36,192 nucleotides of DNA, from contig JAGCYI010000067.1 of assembly GCA_017960885.1 (NCBI GenBank), positions 1 to 36,192 on the forward strand, written 5' to 3'. The notes beneath the pieces were generated by a model. That model did not search any database. It was not told the DNA's origin and was given only the letters and a program-made list of their open reading frames with translations. The translations under genes and the position numbers were made by a program. The stretch is from Bacteroidales bacterium (GTDB lineage: Bacteria > Bacteroidota > Bacteroidia > Bacteroidales > UBA3824). Below, piece after piece: positions 7,777 to 14,617 of the stretch (the first letter of the stretch is position 1; each line of letters starts with the position of its first letter).

Positions 7777-8700
7777 ATGGTAGAAGTTGAATCTTTCATA
7801 TACAGGCAGTTAGAATCGTCGCCGCTGTTTTACACCAATTTCAGCAATATGCGGCAGTCGGCATTGCGCACGGTTCAGTTCGACGGGTTTTCGTACACTT
7901 TGCAGATGAACCCCGCACGCATTCAGAGCGCCACCGCCGATATTTCTAAAAAGCCCGACACGAGTAGATGTTTTCTTTGTCGTGCCAATTTGATACAAGG
8001 GCAAATTCCATACGAATACAACGACGATTTCTTCATAGCCGTAAATCCTTTTCCCATAGGCGAAAACCATCTTACGATTATTTCGCAACGGCATCAGGAC
8101 CAGGGTATTATGAATATAGTTGACAAGTTTGTGACTATGGCTGACGATATGCCTGGCTATGTGGTTTTTTACAACGGTCCCAAATGCGGTGCATCTGCGC
8201 CGTTTCATCTGCATTTGCAGGCTTGCAAGGCTGTTTCGCTGCCGGTTTTTGCCCAGATTGAAACCCTGAAACGCCTCTATGCTGTTGACTGTGCGGAGTT
8301 TAGCGATACCAATGTGTACAAGATCGACGACACCACTCGCCGTTTTATTGTGGTGCAGACTATGAACCGCAGCCAATTGCAATATCATATCGAAAAACTC
8401 CTCCGCGAAATCAATATGATTTATCAAACCGCTGAGCCTGAGGTGAATGTGGGCATCCTGTTCGACGACGGGTATTACACCGCCACAATTTTTCCGCGCG
8501 ACAAGCATCGTCCCGAGGAGTTTTTTCGCACAGGTGCCGACCGTATAGTGTGCAGTCCCGGATATGCCGACCTTGCCGGAATGATTCCCGTGAGCGTGAG
8601 AGAAAATTTTTATTCTATCACCGACAACGACATCCGCAGCATTATGCGCCAGGTGTGCATTTCGTCAGAAAATTTCGATGCCTTGCATATCTCGCTTTAA
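7777..8700 (+). CDS. HIT/GalT-superfamily-like nucleotidyltransferase or phosphorylase (DUF4922-type)
   Basis: This 307-residue protein has the features of the HIT/GalT fold: CFLC (Cys65 and Cys68), NPFPIGENHLT, YNGPKCGASAP, and the HxHxQ active-site signature as HLHLQ (His144, His146, Gln148). In GalT and Ap4A phosphorylase the second His forms the covalent nucleotidyl intermediate, so nucleotidyl transfer or sugar-nucleotide phosphorolysis is the likely chemistry. The pattern fits the Bacteroidota family I know as DUF4922, whose substrate is not known to me. It is two bases downstream of the two-domain glycosyltransferase. A reasonable inference is that it makes or breaks the nucleotide sugar used by that enzyme. 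The 3' end carries the promoter for the aminotransferase. Confidence 0.82.
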   Translation: MVEVESFIYRQLESSPLFYTNFSNMRQSALRTVQFDGFSYTLQMNPARIQSATADISKKPDTSRCFLCRANLIQGQIPYEYNDDFFIAVNPFPIGENHLTIISQRHQDQGIMNIVDKFVTMADDMPGYVVFYNGPKCGASAPFHLHLQACKAVSLPVFAQIETLKRLYAVDCAEFSDTNVYKIDDTTRRFIVVQTMNRSQLQYHIEKLLREINMIYQTAEPEVNVGILFDDGYYTATIFPRDKHRPEEFFRTGADRIVCSPGYADLAGMIPVSVRENFYSITDNDIRSIMRQVCISSENFDALHISL

Positions 8701-8713
8701 TTTTTTAGTTTTG
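8683..8713 (+). promoter_or_regulatory. Promoter of the aminotransferase gene (TTG-N20-TAGTTTTG)
   Basis: TTG at 8683-8685, a 20-base spacer and TAGTTTTG at 8706-8713 match the Bacteroidota promoter. The -33 part lies inside the end of the preceding gene, so the aminotransferase can be expressed independently. Confidence 0.7.
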
Positions 8714-8731
8714 CAAAAAAATAAAAACAAT

Positions 8732-10045
8732 ATGTACCAATATCCAATACAAAAATCAGTTCTTGACCAAAAGATATCCGCGCTCGGAGTAGCCGACCCG
8801 GAAAAAATGTCGATACGCGAAACTGTGCGCATCGCCAATATGCTTGAACAGGAGACCGGCGAAAAGTTCGTCCGCTTGGAGATGGGCGTTCCCGGATTGA
8901 AACCTCCTCAGATTGCCTTGGACGCTGAGCGTGAAGCCGCCGAAAAGGGTCTCTGCGCTATTTATCCTCCTGTCGACGGTGTTCCTGCTTTGAAAGAGGC
9001 AGCCGCAAGGTTTGCCAAATGCTTTATCAATGTGGACGTTCCCGCCAAAAACTGCCTTGCCACCACTGGCAGCATGCAGGCTTGTTTCGCTGCGTTTATG
9101 GTTGCCAACCGCACCGACAAAAAACGCGGCAAGACTCTCTTTATCGACCCTGGTTTCCCTGTAAACAAGGCTCAGTTGCGTGTGCTCGGTATGCAGTTTG
9201 AGACTTTCGACGTGTACGACTACCGTGGCGACAAACTTGAGGCTAAACTCGAGTCGTACCTGGCTAAGGGCGACATCAGCACTATACTCTATTCAAGTCC
9301 CAACAATCCTGCGTGGATCAACTTTACCGAACTGGAACTCAAGACCATAGGCACACTCGCCACCAAATACGACGTGATTGTGATGGAAGACCTCGCATAT
9401 TTTGGTATGGACTTCCGCCGCGATATTTCTAAGCCGGGCGTTGCGCCGTTCAACCCAACGGTTGCCAAGTACACCGACAACTGGATTATTATGCTTTCGG
9501 GCAGTAAGAGTTTCAGTTACGCCGGTCAGCGTATTGCAGTGATGATGGTTAGTCCCGCTATTTTCGACCGCCGCTATCCCGACCTCAAGGCATATTTCGG
9601 CAACGACAATTTCGGTCACGCTATGATTTTCGACGCTCTCTACACTTTGTCTACCGGCACTACCCACACTCCTCAGTATGGTTTCGCCGCTATGCTCAAC
9701 GCTTGCTGCGACGGCACCTACAATTTTGTGGAGCCCATCAAGGAGTACGCCCGCCGTGCCAACATTCTCAAAAAATCGTTCTTCAACAACGGTTTCGAGG
9801 CTGTTTACGACAAAGACGGCGACGAGGATATCGCTGACGGCTTCTATTTCACCGTCACCTATCCTGAAATGACCAGCGGCGAACTTGTGAAGAACCTTCT
9901 TCAGTTTGGCATCTCGGCAGTGGGACTCAACATCTGCGGATCGTGCCATCACGGTATCCGCGTATGTGTGTCGCAACTTGGCGACGAGGCTCTTGCCAAC
10001 GCCGAAGCACGCATCAAGGCTTTCAACGCCTATTTCAAGAAATAA
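8732..10045 (+). CDS. Class I/II PLP-dependent aminotransferase
   Basis: This is a 437-residue fold-type I enzyme. Cofactor-binding residues are visible: TTGSMQA (phosphate loop, near 111-117), SPNNP (Asn192), EDLAY (Asp220 and Tyr223) and the Schiff-base lysine Lys259 in SGSKSFS. RVCVS near the C-terminus gives the substrate carboxylate-binding Arg. It is a cytoplasmic enzyme moving an amino group between an amino acid and a 2-oxo acid; the amino-acid specificity is not evident. ATG 8732 is used instead of an in-frame ATG 54 bases upstream, because the strong promoter ends at 8713 and the family motif spacing fits. It is followed by a bidirectional terminator. Confidence 0.9.
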   Translation: MYQYPIQKSVLDQKISALGVADPEKMSIRETVRIANMLEQETGEKFVRLEMGVPGLKPPQIALDAEREAAEKGLCAIYPPVDGVPALKEAAARFAKCFINVDVPAKNCLATTGSMQACFAAFMVANRTDKKRGKTLFIDPGFPVNKAQLRVLGMQFETFDVYDYRGDKLEAKLESYLAKGDISTILYSSPNNPAWINFTELELKTIGTLATKYDVIVMEDLAYFGMDFRRDISKPGVAPFNPTVAKYTDNWIIMLSGSKSFSYAGQRIAVMMVSPAIFDRRYPDLKAYFGNDNFGHAMIFDALYTLSTGTTHTPQYGFAAMLNACCDGTYNFVEPIKEYARRANILKKSFFNNGFEAVYDKDGDEDIADGFYFTVTYPEMTSGELVKNLLQFGISAVGLNICGSCHHGIRVCVSQLGDEALANAEARIKAFNAYFKK

Positions 10046-10065
10046 TTTAAAATGCGTCTATATAT

Positions 10066-10105
10066 AAAAGGTGCGGCAAAAATAATTTTTTACCGCACCT
10101 TTTTT
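10066..10105. terminator. Bidirectional rho-independent terminator
   Basis: The arms AAAAGGTGCGG (10066-10076) and CCGCACCTTTT (10093-10103) are perfectly complementary, with T-runs on both strands. It lies between two converging genes, the aminotransferase and the second lipoprotein, and can serve both. Confidence 0.88.
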
Positions 10106-10130
10106 ATTTAACAACTAATTTGGGGCTTGT

Positions 10131-11117
10131 TTATAGCGATTGGGCAATGTTGGTTCTGAATGTTTCCACTGCTTTTACAATCTCTTTCATCTGCTCGTCG
10201 GTAACTGTGATCTGGGTTTGTGCTCCCTGGGTGGTAACCTGCTGACCGTCGATGATTTCGGTTTTGTCTTCACCGTCTATTACTTCAATCTTTACAGGTT
10301 CAAACGCCTTGGTGAGTTCCTTAAGTCCTGCCACCATCTTCACATAGTTTACATCGTTTTCCATAAACCTTACCAAAATAGCCATAAGGTCGGTGAGGAT
10401 TGTCTTCTGGCTGGCTATGTGCTCTTTCATTCTCTTGTTTTCTTTGGAGGTGTACACCTCGCAGGCAAGGTAGAGGCTTTCTACCCAAACGCCGGTAACG
10501 AGCAATGCGCTGATGTTGCTACGGTCGTTTTGTCTGAGGTAAGCATCCATTGCAAAGTAACTTTGAACGCTTGTAATAAGCAGAGAGTCAAGGTTGTTGC
10601 TGCTTGTGGCAATGCGTTTGAGAGCGGCGAAGTCGAAGAACTGACCAATCTGCAGCTGCTCGCTGAGCTTGCGTATAGCCACAAGGTACTGGATAACGTC
10701 GCCAGTCTTGTTGTATACGTTGAGGTATCCAAGGTCGGCACAGTAAACGCCAAGACCGAGAGCCTTTTTGAACGAAGTTTCAAAATTGTCGGCATAGTCG
10801 GCGTTGTAGAGGTATTTTGGCGTGTAGGGCACTTTCATGTCCTGGATAATAGCCGACACCTCAACCGGCGAAGGAAAACTCTGGATCATTTCACCCACGT
10901 CGCCGATGTTCACATCCTTGTATTTCTTGATGAACTCATCGTCGAGACCATACTGGGCATAGTCAATTTGTTGTGTTTGGGTCTCGGGATTGTACTGGAT
11001 TTGTTCGTCATCGCTGCCGTTTTGCTGCTCTCCACCTGATGTGCTGCCGCCGCAAGACACCATAAATGTCGCAGCCGACAGTGCTAGAGCCATTGTGAAT
11101 ATTTTTTTATATTTCAT
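10131..11117 (-). CDS. Conserved lipoprotein, paralogue of the lipoprotein at 5482-6309
   Basis: The 328-residue product has a signal peptide with lipobox MVSC, so lipidation is expected at Cys22. A polar Gly/Ser/Gln-rich linker of about 30 residues follows, then a helical domain that aligns with the lipoprotein at 5482-6309 (GVYCADLGYLNVYNK, VWVESLYLACEVY). Compared with that paralogue it has a longer N-terminal linker and a C-terminal extension of about 50 residues containing a TEIIDGQQVT-type segment. No named domain is recognised. The family appears to be an exported lipoprotein of Bacteroidales with unknown function. It is monocistronic, with its own -7 box at 11164-11171, and ends at the shared terminator. 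Confidence 0.87.
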   Translation of the reverse strand: MKYKKIFTMALALSAATFMVSCGGSTSGGEQQNGSDDEQIQYNPETQTQQIDYAQYGLDDEFIKKYKDVNIGDVGEMIQSFPSPVEVSAIIQDMKVPYTPKYLYNADYADNFETSFKKALGLGVYCADLGYLNVYNKTGDVIQYLVAIRKLSEQLQIGQFFDFAALKRIATSSNNLDSLLITSVQSYFAMDAYLRQNDRSNISALLVTGVWVESLYLACEVYTSKENKRMKEHIASQKTILTDLMAILVRFMENDVNYVKMVAGLKELTKAFEPVKIEVIDGEDKTEIIDGQQVTTQGAQTQITVTDEQMKEIVKAVETFRTNIAQSL

Positions 11118-11163
11118 AATGCAAAATGATATGGTTTAAAAATTTCTCATTTTCTTTAAAAAA

Positions 11164-11171
11164 CAAAGATA
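11164..11171 (-). promoter_or_regulatory. -7 promoter box of the second lipoprotein gene
   Basis: The minus strand reads TATCTTTG, matching TAnnTTTG, 47 bases before the ATG at 11117. No TTG lies at the expected -33 spacing. Confidence 0.5.
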
Positions 11172-11262
11172 CAGTTTTTTTTTAATAAAATCTCTTAATT
11201 GTTCTTTTTTTTCAAAAAATATTAATTTTACGCAGTAAATATCAACACCTATTTTTAATAAT

Positions 11263-11985
11263 ATGAAATTTATTGTGATAGACCACGACACAACGGCGCT
11301 TAAGGAGCTGTGCAACACATTGGCAACCATTGATGATATGGAACTTGTGTCGTTTTTTAGAACTACCACACGGGCTCAGCGTTATTTGCAGACTCATGCC
11401 GTGGATTTGGCATTTGTGGAGATGGATATGCAGAATCTTTCGGGCGTGCAGTTTGTGAAAACGCTCGTTAATCCGCCTCTCATTGTCTTTACCACAGCAA
11501 ACCCTGATGTAGATTGTTCAAACATCAAGGTGGCTTTTGCCGACGTTCTCGTAAAACCATACGACATAAAAAAAATAAAACGATCTATTTCGCGTGTGCG
11601 TGAGGTGGAGCAAACCCGTCGCGAAAAAATGCTTGTCAACAGCAACTATGTTAACAACGGCAAGTATATGTTTGTGAAAAGCGAGTACAAGGTGGTGCGT
11701 ATCAATTTCGACGACATTTTATATATAGAGAGCATGCGCGAATATGTAAGGTTTCATTTACAGAACGGCAACACCATAATGAGTTTGCTGAGTATCAGGC
11801 GTATAGGTTTCTATCTGCCCGAAGATAGGTTTTTGCGTGTTCACCGCAGCTATATAGTAAATTTGGATAAAATATTGTGCATAGAGCGTTTGAGGGTGGT
11901 TTTCGGGGATGACATTTCGGTTCCCATCAGCGACCAGTTTAAAGATAAGTTTCAGAATTATCTCGACAAGAGCTTTGCCGTGTAG
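11263..11985 (+). CDS. LytTR-type response regulator with Glu at the phospho-acceptor position
   Basis: This 240-residue protein has a receiver domain (1-115) and a LytTR DNA-binding domain (about 140-238; FVKSEYKVVRINFDDILYIE then FLRVHRSYIVNLD). The receiver keeps the acidic pair (Asp7, Asp9), Thr77/Thr78 and Lys98 in VKPYD. Where relatives have the phospho-acceptor in F-L-D, this one reads F-V-E, with Glu53. Asp to Glu can mimic phosphorylation in some regulators, so it may be constitutively active or respond to something else. No histidine kinase gene is adjacent. Its likely role is transcription regulation in the cytoplasm; targets are unknown. The leader is short and AT-rich, with only a weak TAATTTTA box at 11223-11230. 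Confidence 0.88.
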   Translation: MKFIVIDHDTTALKELCNTLATIDDMELVSFFRTTTRAQRYLQTHAVDLAFVEMDMQNLSGVQFVKTLVNPPLIVFTTANPDVDCSNIKVAFADVLVKPYDIKKIKRSISRVREVEQTRREKMLVNSNYVNNGKYMFVKSEYKVVRINFDDILYIESMREYVRFHLQNGNTIMSLLSIRRIGFYLPEDRFLRVHRSYIVNLDKILCIERLRVVFGDDISVPISDQFKDKFQNYLDKSFAV

Positions 11986-12019
11986 AAAGAAAAAAAATAA
12001 AAAAAAGTTGGAAAAATAA

Positions 12020-12050
12020 TTGCTTTTTAATAAATAAATCCTTACTTTTA
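12020..12050 (+). promoter_or_regulatory. Promoter of the 81-residue protein/FIST-like operon (TTG-N20-TACTTTTA)
   Basis: TTG at 12020-12022, a 20-base spacer and TACTTTTA at 12043-12050 fit the Bacteroidota promoter, with A replacing the final G of the -7 box. The ATG follows 36 bases later. Confidence 0.6.
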
Positions 12051-12085
12051 CAAAACTTAGTAACAGCTAACACCTCTTAATATAT

Positions 12086-12331
12086 ATGCTTAACACAAAT
12101 ACAAAACCAATCCCGCCGCGGAGCCGTCCCGAATGGAAGCAATTGATTACGGGCGAAATCCAGCACGAGTTTAAAAACTATGTGTTGCAGCTTCGCATTT
12201 ATCAGATTCGAAAAGACATTGAGTCTGGACGTACTACTATGGAACGTTCGATCGACAGCCTTTATGAATTATGTATGAAATATCAACTCGCTGTTGCGGC
12301 AGATTGTAGAGAAATTTTTAAATCTTGGTAA
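12086..12331 (+). CDS. Small conserved protein of unknown function, 81 residues
   Basis: This is a short, soluble, mostly helical basic protein with no signal peptide or membrane segment. It contains RPEWKQLITGEI and FKNYVLQLRIYQIRK followed by a Glu/Ser-rich linker and SIDSLYELCMKY. I do not recognise a domain. It has its own promoter and its stop is four bases before the ATG of the FIST-like protein, so the two are almost certainly co-transcribed and may act together. A small adaptor or regulator for the larger protein is one possibility; nothing in the sequence proves it. Confidence 0.75.
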   Translation: MLNTNTKPIPPRSRPEWKQLITGEIQHEFKNYVLQLRIYQIRKDIESGRTTMERSIDSLYELCMKYQLAVAADCREIFKSW

Positions 12332-12335
12332 CGAA

Positions 12336-13334
12336 ATGGAAAACAAATTATATACAAAACAGGAAGTCATTGACTTTATCAACAACGGTAGGGTAATGTT
12401 GCTCACAGGAAGCCAGGAAGCCTTGTCGGGTCTGCCCAAGGGCAATTGGATAGGCGGAACGTCGTATTACTTTGTGGACACAGTAGGCAAAGAAGGCGGC
12501 GACGACAAGATTTTTGTTGACGACTTTACCCTTGTGGCTCAAAACTGCAAGACTGCCGTATATGACGAAAACAACATTCAGGACATTGCCAAAAACGGCT
12601 TTAAAAACGGTTTCGTGGTAGTGGTGCTGCCAATAGATTCGCAAGTTTACTACACTTTTGCTAACAACGCTTTGGGATACGAAAACATGTTCGACAATCC
12701 CGTGGTGGGCTATATCGCCGCCACCAAGATGGAAGATTACGGCAAAAAGTCGCCCCAGACCGCCACAGGAATGGATGGTAAGCTTACCAACAGCCTTGCA
12801 TCGGTGCTCTATGTGGAGCTGCCCGACTATCTTGCCGCACGTGCCGAAATAGAAAACTTCGACACTATCGACGCAAAATCACCCAGAATTGTATTCCCCA
12901 AAAACGGCTTTACACAGTCTGATTGCACCATCGACGGCAAACCTGGCAACATAGCCGACTATTTTGAAAACGTTATCAAACCACGTCTCGGCGGTTACAC
13001 TCAGATGATTACATCACAAAACGGCGCCCTTATCAACCGCGACATCAAGATTGTGGATCCCAAGAAAGGCGAGGTTACATTCTTCTCACCTGTATACGCT
13101 GGCGACGAATACTATTTTGTAGACAGCAGCGCCGACTATCTGAGTATGTTCAACCGTTCGCTCGGTTCTAAGCGGTGCGATGTGCTCACCTGTTTCTCTT
13201 GCATTTCGTACTATTTCGGAGGCAAGTTCGAGGGCAGGGGCGTTTGCAAAAACGGAATCTACGCATTCGGCGAAATCGGCTACCAGCTTCTCAACAAGAC
13301 AGTGGTTACGCTCGAAATCGACAAAGTGAAATAA
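12336..13334 (+). CDS. Protein of unknown function with a FIST-like C-terminus
   Basis: This 332-residue soluble protein starts MENKLYTKQEV. Early motifs include MLLTGSQEALSGLPKG and WIGGTSYYF, and the C-terminal part has CISYYFGG, then GIYAFGEIGYQLLNKTVV. The GxYxFGEI...NxTxxxLE arrangement resembles the end of FIST_C domains, which are found in small-molecule sensing proteins, and the N-terminal glycine-rich part would fit the FIST core. Similarity is by eye only. There is no signal peptide. It is co-transcribed with the 81-residue protein four bases upstream and followed by a strong terminator. An in-frame ATG at 12294 lies inside the upstream gene and is less likely to be the start. Confidence 0.8.
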   Translation: MENKLYTKQEVIDFINNGRVMLLTGSQEALSGLPKGNWIGGTSYYFVDTVGKEGGDDKIFVDDFTLVAQNCKTAVYDENNIQDIAKNGFKNGFVVVVLPIDSQVYYTFANNALGYENMFDNPVVGYIAATKMEDYGKKSPQTATGMDGKLTNSLASVLYVELPDYLAARAEIENFDTIDAKSPRIVFPKNGFTQSDCTIDGKPGNIADYFENVIKPRLGGYTQMITSQNGALINRDIKIVDPKKGEVTFFSPVYAGDEYYFVDSSADYLSMFNRSLGSKRCDVLTCFSCISYYFGGKFEGRGVCKNGIYAFGEIGYQLLNKTVVTLEIDKVK

Positions 13335-13370
13335 AACTCTCTCTTTATTTTATATCCCTCTGTTTTTTAG

Positions 13371-13401
13371 CGTCTGCCTGTTTTGGGCAGACGTTTTTTT
13401 T
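13371..13401 (+). terminator. Rho-independent terminator after the FIST-like gene
   Basis: The arms CGTCTGCC (13371-13378) and GGCAGACG (13386-13393) are perfectly complementary with a seven-base loop, followed by eight T residues. It lies 36 bases past the stop at 13334. Confidence 0.93.
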
Positions 13402-13500
13402 GTGCCCCTTATTTTTTGGGGGATAATCGTATGGCAGTTGTCTTAAATACAAAACCGTATTAATGATCAGCGAATAACAAACTATTAAAACACAACAACT

Positions 13501-14223
13501 ATGAAAAAAATATTTTATTTCATCGCACTTTCGCTTTTGGGGATGGCAGGTGCGGCAGCACAGACATACGAATCAGCACAACTGCTTGAAAGATGCAAAC
13601 AGGAACTCTTGGACATATCTTCAAAACAGGTAGCCATTCACGACATTGTGTTCAATACCGACGGACACTGGCTTATACTTTACGGTGACATAGGTTACAG
13701 CTATAGTTATATACCTTCCCCTCTCGAGAATATGCTTGTAAAGCTCAACTCAGCCGGCACCGACATCAACAAAGCAGTTTTGCTTGGCGACACTTCGTGG
13801 GTATTGCTCTACGACGGCAACAAATACACCTCGCAGTCGCTTCCCGAGGGTCTCACCTCCGACCTGGAGTCGATAACTAAAAAAGATAAACCGTTTAAAA
13901 GCGTGTCGTTCTCATCGGATAAGCGGGTAACCCTTTATGGAACCAACGGCTTTATAGCCAAAGGCATACCGCAAAGGATGGCGGCAAAGCTCGCACAGCT
14001 CAACAATAAAAAAGTATCCATTCGCGAATCGGCATTCTACGGTTCCGACGGCTGGGTGCTGCTCTACGGACGCAGCGGTTTGGCGTTTCAAAACCTTCCC
14101 GACGACATTGTGGCCGTGTTGCAGAAATTTGCCAAGAAAGGAACTCCTGTAAACCTAGTGCGTTTTTATGGCGATAAGTGGGTTGTGGTGTACGATGGTT
14201 ATAAGGTAGAGACAAACATTTAG
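13501..14223 (+). CDS. Secreted protein of about 43-residue tandem repeats
   Basis: This 240-residue protein has a signal peptide ending AGAAA-Q near residue 21. The rest is four to five tandem units of about 43 residues, starting near 45, 89, 132, 175 and 217. Each unit has the pattern hydrophobic strand, then DGWVLLYG-like (GHWLILYG, TSWVLLYD, KRVTLYG, DGWVLLYG, DKWVVVYD), then a loop ending in LP or IP and a helix such as LxxKLxxLxxKG. The last unit is truncated after its strand. The pattern suggests a repetitive beta/alpha fold or a propeller-like assembly in the periplasm or outside the cell. Function unknown. No clear promoter was identified in the 100 bases upstream. Confidence 0.83.
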   Translation: MKKIFYFIALSLLGMAGAAAQTYESAQLLERCKQELLDISSKQVAIHDIVFNTDGHWLILYGDIGYSYSYIPSPLENMLVKLNSAGTDINKAVLLGDTSWVLLYDGNKYTSQSLPEGLTSDLESITKKDKPFKSVSFSSDKRVTLYGTNGFIAKGIPQRMAAKLAQLNNKKVSIRESAFYGSDGWVLLYGRSGLAFQNLPDDIVAVLQKFAKKGTPVNLVRFYGDKWVVVYDGYKVETNI

Positions 14224-14274
14224 CACTGTTTTTAAAAAAAACGTTAAAAAAATTATTTTTTCATTGTAAATGAT

Positions 14275-14282
14275 TATATTTG
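14275..14282 (+). promoter_or_regulatory. -7 promoter box of the mutL-rhomboid operon
   Basis: TATATTTG is an exact TAnnTTTG match, 29 bases before the first ATG of the operon. The -33 sequence is not clear. Confidence 0.55.
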
Positions 14283-14311
14283 CGCATTATTAACGATAAA
14301 ACAATGCTGTT

Positions 14312-14599
14312 ATGGGTTTACCACGTTTTTTTCCTGAAATGAAAATTCACGAGTTCGAGTACATTCCGCGTTACTACGATCCTCGTAAAGAAGATTTAAA
14401 GCTACGCCGCGCACGTATCCGCAAGGAACTTGGCAAAGAAGACGCCGAAGACGTTAGGATTTTGCAGCACGGAACATTCCGCCGTATGTACGACCGCCGC
14501 AAAGGTGATCTCAAGCAGGCAAACATCCGTCGTACTGTGCTCTTCGTTATTCTATTGATAGGCGCTTATTTTGCCAACCAGTATTTTCATTTCCTGTAG
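14312..14599 (+). CDS. Small single-pass membrane protein upstream of mutL
   Basis: The 95-residue product is a highly charged, Arg/Lys-rich N-terminal region (residues 1-70, with YDPRKEDLKLRRARIRKELG and a partly similar second element YDRRKGDLKQANIRR) followed by one C-terminal membrane helix (about 72-92). The basic part should stay in the cytoplasm with the tail in the membrane. I do not recognise the family. It is the first gene of the operon and ends 18 bases before mutL. The paired YDxRKxDLK elements suggest a small internal duplication. An alternative start at the second Met (10th codon) is possible. Confidence 0.78.
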   Translation: MGLPRFFPEMKIHEFEYIPRYYDPRKEDLKLRRARIRKELGKEDAEDVRILQHGTFRRMYDRRKGDLKQANIRRTVLFVILLIGAYFANQYFHFL

Positions 14600-14617
14600 C
14601 ACTTTTAGTTATCCGCT

